DNA of 64,000 bases from Sipunculus nudus (lineage: Eukaryota > Annelida > Sipuncula > Golfingiida > Sipunculidae): the NCBI GenBank assembly GCA_026874595.1, contig CM049310.1:42225558-42289557 (forward strand), written 5' to 3'. Numbering within the stretch: the first letter of the stretch is position 1; the number at the start of each line of letters is the position of its first letter. Positions 46,955-59,835 of the stretch are shown here, piece after piece. The notes below the pieces were generated by a model. It searched no databases and was not told the DNA's origin. It saw only the letters and a list, made by a program, of their open reading frames with translations. The translations under genes were made by a program, and so were the position numbers.

Positions 46955-48576
46955 GTTCAACCAAAATTTTGCATGTGTATAGATCTCACATAGCTCTTTA
47001 TCATACGCAAAACTGGTGGCGCATCCTGCAACCATTTTTGCACAGCGCCCATCTGTTTATTTGCTGTGGGATAAAATCACTCATATCTCGGCAGTGGATT
47101 GATATATCTGCCTAAAGTTTTGCAAGTCTATACTTCTTGGATAGCTTTCCGGATTTTGTGGCAGGTGGCATGCTGCAGACATCCAGGCTTATATCTCAGG
47201 ACTGGTTTGCCGTACCCTCCTGAATTTTTTTGCATGTGTTTAGTTCTTACATAGCTCTTTATCATATACAAAATTAGAGGTGCCACCTGCAACCATTTTG
47301 CACAGCTTCCGTCTGTTTGTCTGCCGTGAGCTTAAATCACTCAGTTCTTAGGAGTGGTTTGACTTATCTGCCTAAAATTTTGCATTTGTATACAACTTGG
47401 ACAGCCTACTCAATTTTGTGGCAGGTGGCGTCACCTACATTTATGTTTTTGCTGCAGACATTCTGGCTTATATCTCAGGACTCAGGACACATCCCCTGAA
47501 ACTTTGCATGTGTATAGATCTCACATAGCTCTTAATCAAACACAAGATTGGTGGCACCACCTGCCACCATTTTTGCACAGCATCCTTTTGTTTGTCTGCT
47601 GTGGGATAAAATCACTCATATACAAGTAGTGGCTTGGCTTATGTGCCTAAAATTTTGTATATGTAATAGTTTTGGGAGTCGGTTTCTTTTTTATAATCAA
47701 TCATCGGTTTCAGCAAACTGATTGATGATCGATTATTAATCAGTTCAGACGAATATATGCAGTTATTAAAGAAATATGAAATTATCTGTGAAACTGTACC
47801 TGCATTTCCCCGGCAGGTATTCTCCTCTCGCACACGAATGTACCGATCCTTCAATGTATATAGACACAATGAGACTAATTTTACGGATTAAATTAAATGA
47901 TCGGCAGTGTCGGGTAATATCTTTAATCATGGGAATTAAAAGCATCTATAATATAAGGCCTTTAGAGGGGCTGTTTTTCTAGCACATGAAGGCAGATTTT
48001 ACGGGCCGTGGTGCGCTTGGGGCAGATCATACTAAAACAAATGTAGACTTTAAAAAAAAATTCCAGCTGAAATCAAAATACTCGACCGCCTGGGTTAGCC
48101 CAAACAAAGAATTTTTAAGGATGGCCCAAACAGCGGCACCTGGCATCGATTATTTCTAAGAGAGTTTCGCATAATTGGCATAGACCAATAAGATAATAAG
48201 ATTAATAAATCCTCTGTTCTCACATCCACCGTGTCATACTCAATTACCTACCGAAGTTATTTGGGAACACAGACTCATTATATGAAGCGCGGAATGTGGT
48301 ACAAAAATGGAAGAATAACATTTGCCTATAACATAAATGCATTCTGGAAAGAAAACAATCTTTATTATGATGTAATCGATAGTTGCCTTTGGTAATTCAG
48401 TGCTTGAAAGTGTCAGCAAACCGACTGACTTTCGATAAAACTCAATGATCAGCCCACCACTAATATGTACACAACTTGGACAGCTTTCTGGATTTTGTGG
48501 TAGGTGGTGCAACCTTCATATACATTTATGCTGGAGACATCCATGCTAATATGCAACACACCTCACTCTATTCTAG
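46955..48576 (+). repeat. HINE-like repeat family B, copy 4, nested in I copy 4
   Basis: B units with AATTTTGCATGTGTATAGAT and CATAGCTCTTTATCATACGC. The end is CTCACTCTATTCTAG: the 3' inverted motif and hairpin have been deleted, but the CTAG terminus remains. It is interrupted at 47,667-48,462. Confidence 0.7.
47667..48462. mobile_element. hAT-like non-autonomous DNA element, 796 bp
   Basis: The ends TAGTTTTGGG (47,667-47,676) and CCCACCACTA (48,453-48,462, reverse complement TAGTGGTGGG) form 10-bp inverted repeats differing at two bases. They are flanked by an 8-bp duplication, ATATGTAA at 47,659-47,666 and ATATGTAC at 48,463-48,470 (7 of 8). An uninterrupted B copy at 58.63 kb shows the empty site. 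An 8-bp duplication with TAG..GGG ends fits hAT. No transposase is encoded. Confidence 0.75.
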
Positions 48577-48834
48577 TTTTAAAATGTCCTAGTCCGAAAC
48601 TTGCAGGTCCGGAACATCCATTTTGCTGAAATCATAATGACTAAGGTAGATATGCAGGATATAAGAGGATCAATATTAAATTTTAAAAATAAACCTCCAT
48701 GCATACTCCAAAACTTTGCACAGGTTAGCATAAGGCCTGTAGGCCTTGTTTTATTTCCGCTTGCACATTGTTCTTCCATTAGATAAACCAGTTGAATCAA
48801 TTGTTGGATGCTGATGGACATGTGTGAACTATCA

Positions 48835-50350
48835 TATATTGGGTGGTCCAATAAAAACACACCAAACAAAATAGAAAAATTCATGACAGATACACATGTA
48901 CAGACTTTTTTTTGCAATGCCTGCAGATATTGGCCTGATTTTTGGTGTGTGGGCAGATATAGACCAGTTACAGATCGTGTTTGCGTTTCGTCCTGGTTGA
49001 CCTACTTTTGACCGTTTTACGGCTCCTAAACTTAGAAAATTTCATGAAAAATAGAAATATTCATGACAGATACACATGTACGGACTTTTTTTCGCAATGC
49101 CTGCAGATATTGGCCTGATTTTTGGTGTGTGAGCAGATATAGACCAGTTACAGATGGAGTTTGCGTTTCGTCCTGGTTGACTTCTTTTGACCGTTTTACG
49201 GCTCCTGAACATAGAAAATTTCATGAAAAATATGAAATTTCATGACAAATACACATGTACGGTTTTTTTTTCTCAGTGCCTGCAGATATTGGCCTTATTT
49301 TTATGTGTGGACAGATATAGACCAGTTACAGATGGAGTTCGCGTTTCGTCCTGGTTGACCTATTTTTGACCGTTTTACGGCTCCTAAACTTAGAAATTTT
49401 CATGAAAAATAGAAATATTCATGACAGATACACATGTACAGACTTTTTTTCGCAATGCCTGCAGATATTGGCCTAATTTTTGGTGTGTGGGCAGATATAG
49501 ACCAGTTACAGATCGAGTTCGCGTTTCCTCCCGGTTGACTTACTTTTGACCGTTTTACGGCTCCTGAACATAGAAAATTTCATGAAAAATATGAAATTTC
49601 ATGACAAATACACATGTACAGACATTTTTTCGCAATGCCTCCAGATATTGGCCTGAATTTTGGTGTGGCGGCAGATATTGACCAGTTACAGATTGAGTTC
49701 ACGTTTTTTCCCAGTTGACCTATTTTGGACCGTTTGATGGTGCTCTAACATAGAAAATTTCATAAAAAAGGTGCACATGTATGGACTTTTTTTCGAAGAG
49801 CCTGCAGATATGGGCCTGATTTTTGGTGTGTAGGCAGATAATGACCAGTTACAGATCGAGTTCTTGTTTTGTCTTAGTTGACCTACTTTTGACCATTTAA
49901 CTGCTCCTGAACATAGAAAGTTTCATTAAAAATATAAATTTTCATAACAAATGCATATGTACTGACTTTTTTTCCTCAATGCCTGCAGATACCACCCTGA
50001 TTTTTTTTGTGTGGGCAGATAATGACAGTTACAGATCGAGTTTGCATTTCATCCTGGTTGACCTACTTTTGATTGTTTTACGGATCCTAAACATAGAAAA
50101 TTTCATGAAAGACAGAAATTTTTATGGAAAATGCACATGTATGGACTTATTTTCACAATGCCTGCATATACCGGCATGATTTTTGGTGTGTTGCTTGATA
50201 ATGACCCGTTACAGATCGAGTTTGCATTTTGCCCTTGTTGACCTACTTTTGACCATACGAAACCTCCTGAACTTAAAAAATTTTCCAAATTTTACAAATG
50301 TTTCTAATTTGCCCAAGGCGGGGGCATTCGTGTCGTTCGGACACATCTAG
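48835..50350 (+). repeat. HINE-like repeat family E, copy 1: eight tandem units of about 180 bp
   Basis: The unit contains ACACATGTACGGACTTTTTT, CAATGCCTGCAGATATTGGC, GACCAGTTACAGATCGAGTT and GTTGACCTACTTTTGACCG. Later units are more diverged. The 3' end is GGCGGGGGCATTCGTGTCG with hairpin GTGTC/GACAC (50,330-50,344) and CTAG (50,347-50,350). The family 5' terminus is absent. The short ORFs here are periodic artefacts of the repeat. Confidence 0.85.
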
Positions 50351-52459
50351 TCTGACTCTGACTTAAAAAGGTTAGTGGGCTAGACTAATTACAGTATCTG
50401 ATATCCAAATTTGCATTTCTTGAGTCTGCACTGTACAGGTGGCTGACACTTAATTGGCAGGTGACAGGTTTTTGACACTTTCATGAAGTTGTCTGGATTG
50501 TTTGTGTCGTCTTTTCTGGGATACAGTGTCAGTAGCTTCAGGAAGGTAGTTTTGTCAATTAGTTATTGCAAGTTGTGTTAAATATATAAGGATAGCTTGT
50601 AATATAGCACATACACCTGCAACGTTACCTGGTAATGGTATCCTCAGGTAATTAGACATCAACTGGCAACTTCATATTCAGATAATAGTGTCAACAATGT
50701 CACAATATTGCATTGTACATTAGAATAAAGTGTCTGGTTAACCATCAAGAACACTATTTGTCATCATTTAATGAGAACCTTTTAGTGATCATTTGGGTAT
50801 GATAGATCACAGATTGTATGGTTCAAGAAGCTGGAGGCCCCATTGACCATCTTTTCAACTGAGCGAAGGTCTGTTGGATTTTATACCACATGCCCAAATT
50901 ACAATTTTGGACATCAGATTTTCTATATACATACATTTATTTATTAATTTATTAATTATCTAATTAATTATGTGCTCAGGGGCTTTTTTTATCTTTGATC
51001 AAGGTGTATATTTTGAGATCAAAACTGTCCTTTTCCTGCTGTTATCACCTGGCCTGTAAAGATGGAGACTTGGTCACTGAGGCAAGAACTGGAGGCTTCT
51101 TTTCCATATAGTGAATAAATAGATGACCTAAATAAACGCTGTCAGTGAACCTAGCCAGCAGAAGACCAGTCGGCTGTGGATAGAATTAGGACATGACTTG
51201 AATTGTCTGCGTTAATTGAAGCCACTCTGTCACGAAGTCTCCACATCTGCCTCATTACTTGTGGACATCGCTGGAGTTTGCCAGGACAAAACCTTGGTTA
51301 ACTAACTCTTCTCTTAAAGCACTACTTGTTCCTCATGATGACCTGTCTATTGTGATGGCAGTCTATTTAAACAGTGGGCAATTCTGGTCCTGCCACCATT
51401 GTTCTAGCTACCAAAGGAGGACCTTTTTTCTGGATTTGAGAACATTATCATGCCTCAAGATGATGATTATATTTAGCTTGATTTATTTACATCATACTGA
51501 AGTCTTTTCTTCAGACTTTGGTTCATTATGAGCTTGTATTATTACCTGCCATATTATGAATTTAATTTACTAGGATGACATTGTTAAGCAGAAGGTTATA
51601 TGCCATTAAATTGAATTAATTGGTCCTGAATTATCTCATGGAATGTTCTTAAAGGCACATGGCTGTAACTGAATGGTTATCATTTTGTTTCCTGTTTGAA
51701 CAGAGACCTTCTGCCAGATAAAATAGCCCTGACTCAAAATATTTATTTTTCACTTAGCTATAAAGATGAAAATAAATTTGAATAAAATTTTCTTGACAGT
51801 GTTTCAGAAGATAATTGATTCAATACATGCAGGATATAGGTTCTAAGAATATATGAGTATATGGGTTTCAGATAAGGGGAACCAATTGTACAAAAACAGA
51901 TACAAAACTCATGGGCAAGTACATTGAAAGTTGAGACTGATGAATCATGTGTCTGTTTTTGAAGAGTAATATTAAACTAATAGGCTATTCGAGAGATGAT
52001 GGGAGCAATCATTTCATGTAAAATTGTCCATTAAAAAAAATACAGCATAGAAAGCGTACATAAATGTTGTGTTTATGTTTTACAAACAGGCCAGCCATCA
52101 TTAGTTTGAGAAGTCTACATGTTATCATTATGTTCATATTGATGTATTTTTCTGATTTATTATAAAGCTCTAGGAAGTAGGATTAGCAGTCTTGTCTGAA
52201 GGCATGTCTAGAAAAACCATATAAAATATCCTGTAGCAAAAAAAGCATTATAACATTATCTGTCCTCCCTTCACACAAGAGAATCATGTTTTTTTTAGAA
52301 ACCTTTCTGAGTTGTTTTCACTGGTCAGGTTGATATGAGGATTTAACAAATGATTTTTTTTGTGTATTTATTCAAATCATGTTGGTATCACATTTTCTAA
52401 TACTTTAAGAACCAGTTAGTGAAGCAGAAGAACATTTAAATGTGCATACAGTTTCATAC
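50351..52459. other. Unassigned sequence
   Basis: AT-rich and apparently unique. The 90-residue frame at 51,259-51,531 has no recognised domain. Confidence 0.45.
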
Positions 52460-54168
52460 CACATGCAACTTAGTCATTTGACTAAAAAAGCATACTAAAA
52501 TTACAATATCAGAAATGGCTGGAGCTATCATCACTAAATTTTATGCAGATGTTGGTCACATGACTCATATTTGAAATTGAGGTTTTTGTGGTGCCATCTG
52601 CATCGACCTTTTTGTACGAGGGTCATCGGTCATCAGTACATTAACCCATAATTTCTCAGGAATAGCAGGAGCTAGCATTCCTAAATTTTATGTAGAAATT
52701 GGTCACATATCAGCTTGATAACCTTTGAAGTCTACTCTGAAAACTTTCAGCCAAATTGTTCAATACTTCACAAATATACCAGAGACTAGCTCTCTCAAGT
52801 TTGTTCAAACTATTTGGATTTGATGAATTTTGGCCAAGTTTTTTCAGCAATTGGTGTGGCCGTCCATCAAAAGCATTTAAAAAATTAGATATATGATTAA
52901 GTTTTTCATCATACCAGGCAATGGGATATTCATTGGATATTCAGCTCTCTGTGGCTATATAAATACAACTGTACATGGATTATAAATTATTGGTAACCCA
53001 TATTTAACTTAATTCAAGAATTTGCCATCAATGAGATATATTTGTATTTTAATTTTTCATTCAGTATGCATCTGTAATAATTTTGCATGTATTCCTGATT
53101 TCTTTTTTTATATATAAAAAAATTCAGCTGTAAAGCTTTTGTATTGGGAAAATTAATTTCAAATTTATTTCAAGTAGGGACCACTTTTGTGTACAGATGG
53201 CAGCACTTGGTTTACCATTGGCAGATTGCCAGTGCCTTGATGTTGGCAATTAGCCAAGATGATGTCAGCTCTATAAATAGTTTTGGCACAGTGCCTGGAT
53301 TGTAAGAAGTGCAGCCAGGTATAGGTCAAGAGTTCACTCAGTGCAGTAGCTGCATTCTATTTATAACTTTGGCAGACTGCTCACTGCATCAGATTTGCCA
53401 CCAAAGTTCAGCCTGGATCTATTTATAGCTTTGGCAGACTGCCAGCTGTGTCAGATTATGCAACAGGTCAAGAGTTTTCTCAGTGCAGCCAAGTACAGGT
53501 CAAAAGTTCAGTCAGTCTAGCAAGGTGCAGGTCATGAGTTCACTCAGTGCAGTAACCTGAGCCAGCAAATTTGTCACAGTTCACTCGGGGCAACTGCCTT
53601 TCTCACCTAAGCCTGGTCAACCCCATGCATTAGACTCCAGGTAAGTTTGATGTATTGGCCTGATATTTTGACCTGTCTATGTGTCTTTGACATTTAGCAA
53701 GACAGTTCACAAGACAGGTGTCGCAACCTACAATGACTTGCACAGTTTATGTGCCTGCTTATTTCTACAGAGAATTTGATATATCAGCCTTAAATGTGGC
53801 GTATTTATACATATCGAATAGCTTTGTCATATACAAGACTGGTGATGCCACCTACAGTAATTTTTGCACAATGTGTGTCCCTGCTTATTTCTCAGGAGAG
53901 GTTTAATATATCAGTCTGAAATTGGGCATATGTATGTATCTCTGATAGCTTCGTTGTATACAAGACTGGTGGTGCAAGCTACAATCATTTTTGTGTTATG
54001 TGCACTCATGCAAGAATTTCAGCAGTGATGTTTATGTAATTGTTTCTTATTCAAAATGTTTATTACTTGCATTGTTCATATACATGAGAAGTAATGGTCC
54101 AGCATTGAAGCATTATACCTGGTGTATTTCCCAGTGTACAGGTTCGCATTAGGCCTGTAGGCCTTGTT
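52460..54168 (+). repeat. HINE-like repeat family I, copy 5, 5'-truncated
   Basis: Family I units (AAAGCATACTAAAATTACAA at about 52.48 kb), the GGTCAAGAGTTCACTCAGTG region at 53.28-53.6 kb, and the full 3' end ACAGGTTCGCATTAGGCC with hairpin 54,151-54,164 and TGTT. It contains the uninterrupted form of the site (about 53,985-54,005) where other I copies carry insertions. Confidence 0.75.
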
Positions 54169-55206
54169 AATGAATTTTTATCGGATTTTTCAACTTTGGG
54201 CTTGTGAGCAAGATATCTCTAAAAGGATTCACCGTAGGAATTTTATTTCTTCGGGAAGCTGTATATTGACTAAATCTTGGTCAAGTTCGAAATGGGTGAC
54301 CTTGACCTGTTTTTCTACATTTTAGAGCTGATTATAGAAAAAACACTTAGAAGCTTATATCTAAGGAACCATTTGGTGGATCTTTACAAAACTTACTAAG
54401 TTCATTTGGACTGAAAGTCTGTACCTGCTCCACAAGTTTGGTGGCGCCACCTACAATTTCTGATTTTTTACGAATTTTTATCGGATTTTACAAATTTTGC
54501 CTTGTGAGCAGGATATCTCTAAAAGGATTCACCACAGGAATTTTCATTCTTTGGTGATGATGTATATCGACAAAATCTTGGTCAAGTTCAAAGATGGGTG
54601 ACCTTGACTTAATTTCTTCATTTTAGAGCTGACATTTTAGACAAATACTTAGAAGCTAATTTCATTATGCTATGAAAAATGCACATATATGGACTTTTTT
54701 TCACAATGCCTGCAGATACTGGCCTGATTTTGGTGTGTTGCTTGATAATGACCCTTTACAGATCGAGTTTGCATTTTGCCCTTGCTGACCTACTTTTGAC
54801 CATACAACACCTCCTGAACTTAAAAAATTTTACAAAATTGAACAAATGTTTATAATTTGCCCCAGGCAGGGGCATTCGTGTCGTTCCGACACATCTAGTT
54901 AATGAATATTTATCGGATTATAAACTGCCTTTTGTGCGGGATATCTCCAAAGGTATTCAACACAGGAACTTCATTTTTTCAGTGCTATTGCATATTTACA
55001 ATATTTTGGTAAAATTTAAAGATGGGTGTTCTTGACTGACTTATCAAGGTCACAGAGCTTAGAATAGAAAATAACTTTAGGAGCTTATTGCTCAGGAAGC
55101 ATTTGGTGGATTGTTATGAAACATGGTATATACCTCTCCAATTCAAATTTATAACTAAGACATATACAGATATAGTTCCGAATGACAACAAATATTTTTT
55201 ACTTTT
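54169..55206 (+). repeat. Family G unit fragments split by a family E 3' fragment
   Basis: G units (TTGTGAGCAGGATATCTCTA; GGTCAAGTTCGAAGATGGG; palindrome at 54,440) run to about 54,655. An E 3' end follows (54,656-54,897) with hairpin GTGTC/GACAC and CTAGTT. G-like sequence then resumes (CGGATTATAAACTGCC) to about 55,190. Confidence 0.65.
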
Positions 55207-55393
55207 TAGCCCTCACCCCTTAGGCTGATGGGCTATTGTCGTCACCCAAGCTGTCCGTCCGTCCGTCCGTCCGTCCGGCGTCTGTTAACTTTTACCTTGT
55301 GAGCAGGATATCTTGAAAAGGATTCACCGTCAGAATTTTATTTCCTCGGTAAAGATGTCTATCGACAAAATCTCGGTCAAGTTCGAAGATGGG

Positions 55394-55405
55394 TGACCTT
55401 GACCT
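55394..55405 (-). promoter_or_regulatory. Abutting TGACCT pair in family G
   Basis: TGACCTTGACCT is AGGTCAAGGTCA on the minus strand, an extended nuclear-receptor-type half-site. The same motif recurs in every G unit (for example near 59,287 and 61,848). Function unproven. Confidence 0.3.
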
Positions 55406-55406
55406 A

Positions 55407-58400
55407 TTTTTAGCTCAGCTGACTGAAAGTCATCTGAGCTATAGCGATCACTCTTTGTCCGTCGTCCGTCTGTCCGTCTGTCTGTCCGTTAACCAGGCAC
55501 AAATCGTAACCGCTGAACCTAGAACCTTGTTACTTGGGATTCTGAGAGGTCCATGAAAAATCTCCTTTGAAACCAGAAATTAGGTCTCTGTTACCCATAT
55601 CCTTTGAGCTATTGGGCCCCAAAGTACCCCCCAGAAAAGTCAAAAATTTCATACAAAAACTTCAATATCTCATTAACTACTTGACTGATGGTCATTTTTT
55701 TTGGCATACATATTGATCATGACATGTTCCATCACTTCCTGCAGACTGGTGGCGCCACCTGTATTTTTCGATTTTTTACAAATTTTTTTCTCTATTTTTG
55801 AGACCTTTAAAAATGTGAACATCTGTTAACAAGGCACAAATCGTAAAGCCTAGACCTAGAATCTTAATTCTTGATACACTGAGAGGTCCATGAAAAATCT
55901 CCTTGGAAACCAGAAATTAGGTCTCTGTTACCCATATCCTTTGAGCTATGGGGCCCCAAAGTACCCCCCAGAATAGTAAACAATTTCATACAAAAACTTC
56001 AATATCTCAATAACTACAACACTGATGGTAATGATTTTTGGCATACATATTGATCATGAGATGTTCCATAAGTTCCTGCAGACTGGTGGCGCCACCTGTA
56101 TTTTTCGATTTTTTTACAATTTTTTCCTCTATTTTTGAGACGTTTAAAGATGCTGTCATCTGTTAACGTGGCACAAATCGTAACCGCTGGACCTAGAATC
56201 TTCATTCTCGACACACTGAGAAACCTATTAAAAGTCTCCATGGAAACCATAAATTAGATCTCTGTTACCCATATCCTTTGAGCTATAGGGCCCCAAAGTA
56301 CCCCCCAGAAAATTAAAAAATTTCATACAAAAACTTCAATATCTCATTAACTACTTGACTGATGGTCATTATTTTTGGCATACGTATTGATCATGAGATG
56401 TTCCATCACTTCCTGCAGACTGGTGGCGCCACCTGAATTTTTCGATTTTTTACGAATTTAAAAATGTGAACAGCTGTTAACAGGGCACAAATCATAAAGA
56501 CTGGACCTAGAATCTTCATTCTTGCCACACTGAGAGGTCCATAAAAAGTTTGCATGGAAACCTGAAATAAGGTCTCTGTTACCCATATCCTTTGAGCTAT
56601 GGGGGGCTCCCAATAAACCCCCAGAATAATGGAAAATTTGATAAAAACAAACTGCAACATCTCAATAACTACAACACTGATGGTCATGATTTTTGGCATA
56701 CATATTGATCAAGAGGTGTTTCATCAGTACCTGCAGACTGGTGGTGCCACATGTATTTTTTCAAATTTTCACAATTTTTTTTTCTCTATTTTCGAGACCT
56801 TTCAGGATGTAGTTATCTGTCAACAGGGTACAAATCGTAAGGACTGGACCTAGAATCTTCATTGTTGACACACAGGGAGACCCATGATAAGTCTCCATGG
56901 ACACCTGAAATTAGGTCTCTGTTACCCATATCCTTTGAGCTATGGCACTCCAAAGTACAGCTCAGAATAATGGAAAATTTGATACAAAAGCTGAAGTATC
57001 TGAACAAATAATGCAGAGATCACCATAATTGTTTTCATGGATATTGATCATGGAGTGTTTCATCAGTTTCTGCAGACTGGTGGCACCACCTGTATTTGTT
57101 CGGGTTTTTTTACAAATTTTTTCTCTATTTTTGAGACCTTTAAAGTTATGAACATCTGTTAACAGGGCACAAATCATTAAAACTGGACCTAGAATCTTCA
57201 TTCTTGACACACAGGGAGACCCATGAAAAGTCTCCATGGAAACCTGAAATTAGGTCTCTGTTACCCATATTCTTTAAGCTGTATGGCTCCAAATTACCCC
57301 CCAGAATAATGGAAAATTTGATACAAAAACTGCAGTATCTCAATAACTACAACACTGATGGTCATGATTTTCGGCATACATATTGATCATGACCTGTTTC
57401 ATCAGTTTCTGCAGACTGGGTGCGCCACCTCTATCTTTTTAAAATTTTTACGATTTTTTTTCTCTTTTTTTGATACCTTTAAAGATGTGGTTATCTGTCA
57501 ACAGGGTACAAATCGCAACAACTGGACCTAGAATCTTCATTCTTGTCATGCAAGAAGGCCCATGAAAAGTGCCTGTTGAAACTTAAAATTAGGTCTCTGT
57601 TACCCATATCCTTCAAGCTATAGGACTCCGAAGTATCCCTCAGAATAATGGACAATTTGATACAAAAGCTGAAGTATCTGAACAACTAATGGGGAGATCA
57701 CCATGATTCTTTGCATGGATATTGATGTTTGTAAGTGTTTTTATTAGTTTCTGCAGACTGGTGGAGCCACCTGTATTTTTGTACCCGCCAAAACGAAGTT
57801 TTGTGGATACTATGTTTTTAACCGGGTTCCTCCGCCGTTGCCGCGTTCGTTTCCAGAGAGCTCCTCTGGGACTTGATTTTATCAGCTTTCCAAGCTCATA
57901 TCTCGGGAACCGTTTGACTGATCAGGAAATAAAATTTATACTAATGTAGCCCTTGGATAGCTCTATAACATACACAAAAAATGGTGGCGCCACCTGTAAC
58001 CATGTTTGCACAGTGTCCATCTGTTCATCTGCCTTTGGTTAAAATCACTCATATCTCTGCAGTGAATTGACTAATTCACCTGAAATTCGGCATGCGTATA
58101 CATCCTGGATAGCTTTCTTGATTTTATGACAGGTGGCACCACCTACATTCACGTTCACGATGATGACATCCAAGCTCATATTTCGGGAACCGTTTGACCG
58201 TTTGGGCCAAAATTTTGCATGTGTATAGATCTAACATAGCTCTTTATCATACACAAAACTGGTGGCGCCACCTGCAACCATTTTTGCACAGCGTCTGTCT
58301 GTTGGTCTGCCGTGGCCTAAAATCACTCATTTCTCTGTAGTGGTTTGACATAACTGCCTAAAATTTTGCAGGTTTATACATCCTGGATAGCTTTCTTGAT

Positions 58401-59002
58401 TTGATGACAGGTGGCGCCACCTACATTCTAGTTAACGCTGCACACATCCAAGCTAATATCTCAGGAACCATTTGACCGATTGGGCCAAAATTGTGCTTGT
58501 GTTTAGATCTCACATAGGTCTTTATCATACACAAAACTGCAACCATTTTTGCACAGCGTCTGTCTGTTTGTCTGCCGTGGGCTAAAATCACTCATATCCA
58601 TGTAGTGGTTTGACTTTTCTGCCTAAAATTTTGCATATGTATACAACTTGGACAGCTTTCTGGATTTGTGGTAGGTTGCACAACCTACATACACATTTAG
58701 GCTGCAGACATCCATGCTAATATGCAACATACCTCACTCTGTTTCCCCTTGCCACTCAATCCATGCCTCACTTCACTCTGATTTTGGCAGATACACGTAG
58801 TCACTTGTCGGCTACCCGTATTCTAGTTTTTAAAGTTTACACTTTTTTTCTCTATTTTTCAGATATATAAATACAGACTAAATCTTGGCCTGTTGGTTAA
58901 TCTGTTTGATGCTTTAGTTGAATGGGTATCTACCATTCTGATGATAAAATTTCCTTTTGTGAATCTCTTCCCAGTCAGCTGAGCATCATGACCCATGGTT
59001 GT
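55407..59002 (+). repeat. HINE-like repeat family A, copy 5, nested in family G
   Basis: The start is TTTTAGCTCAGCTGACTG plus a GTCCGTCTGTCC microsatellite. The end is CAGCTGAGCATCATGACCC with a shortened hairpin. Seven internal units of about 335 bp each carry GGACCTAGAATCTTCATTC, AAATTAGGTCTCTGTTACCC and CTGCAGACTGGTGGCGCC. Exact GGTGGCGCCACC occurs at 55,748, 56,085 and 56,422 and is degraded in later units. It is interrupted by B copy 5. Confidence 0.8.
57780..58826 (+). repeat. HINE-like repeat family B, copy 5, nested in A copy 5
   Basis: The start is GTACCCGCCAAAACG. The end is GATTTTGGCAGATAC, hairpin GTAGTCA/CGGCTAC and TATTCTAG (58,823-58,826). Exact palindromes occur at 57,983, 58,261 and 58,410. 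The host A sequence (CTGTATTTTT before, TTTTTCTCTATTTTTC after) joins across it, placing the insertion in a T-run. Confidence 0.8.
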
Positions 59003-59835
59003 TCTACATTTTAGAGCTGATTATAGAAAAACACTTAGATGCTTATTACTCAGTAACCATTTGGTGGATTTTCACAAAACTTACTATGATTATTGGGACT
59101 GATAGTCTGTACCTGCTACACAAGTTTGGTGGCGCCACCTACAATTTCTGATTTTTAATTAATTTTTATCGGATTTTTCAACTTTGGGCTTGTGAGTGGG
59201 ATATCTCTAAAAGGATTCACCGTAGGAATATTATTTTTTCGGTGAAGATGTATATTGACAAAATCTCGGTCAAGTTCGAAGATGGGTGACCTTGACCTAT
59301 TTTTCTACGTTTTAGAGCTGATTATAGAAAAAACATTTAGAAGCTTATTTCTCAGGAACCATTTGGTGGATTTTCACAATACTTACTATGATCATAGGGA
59401 CTGATGGTCTGTAACTGCTGCACGAGTTTGGGGGCGTCACCTACAATTTCTGATTTTTAATGAATTTTTCTTGGATTTTTCAACTTTGTCCTTGTGAGCA
59501 GGATATCTCTTAAATGATTCACAATAGGAATTTTATTTCTTTGGTGAAGATGTATATGGACAAAATCTCGGTCAAGTTCGAAGATGGGTGACCTTGATCT
59601 ACTTTTCAAGGTCACAGAGCTTATAATAGAATAAAACTGAGAAGCTTATATTTCAGGAAGCATTTGGTGGATTGTTATGAATCATGGTACATACCTCTCC
59701 ATTTTAAATTTATAACTGAGACATGTACAGATATACATCCATGTGAGAACAGATATTTAGTACTTGTTACTGTTACCACCTCTAAACACTGTTCTTTTGG
59801 CTGAGGGCTTTTGTCAGCTTCTGCTGATATTCTAG

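Larger units (their letters stand above)
45606..48750 (+). repeat. HINE-like repeat family I, copy 4, with nested B and hAT-like elements
   Basis: The 5' end is TTTTTAGCGAACTTGTGAGC, followed by CTGTCCGCCGTCC. The 3' end has the AGGCCTGTAGGCCT hairpin at 48,733-48,746 and TGTT. The I body (45.6-46.95 kb) has GGTGGCGCCACC at 46,041. The B insertion starts near 46,955 and the I sequence resumes at 48,577 with AAATGTCCTAGTC, as in copy 3 at about 40.26 kb. Confidence 0.75.
55207..59835 (+). repeat. HINE-like repeat family G, complete copy containing nested A and B
   Basis: The 5' end is TAGCCCTCACCCC, with TAGCCC/GGGCTA able to pair, followed by a pure (GTCC)n microsatellite (about 55,254-55,277). 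The 3' end is GGCTGAGGGCTT (near-inverted copy of the start), the hairpin TCAGC/GCTGA (59,814-59,827) and TATTCTAG (59,832-59,835). Its own body is 55,207-55,406 plus 59,003-59,835, in units of about 310 bp holding the palindrome at 59,128. Confidence 0.8.
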
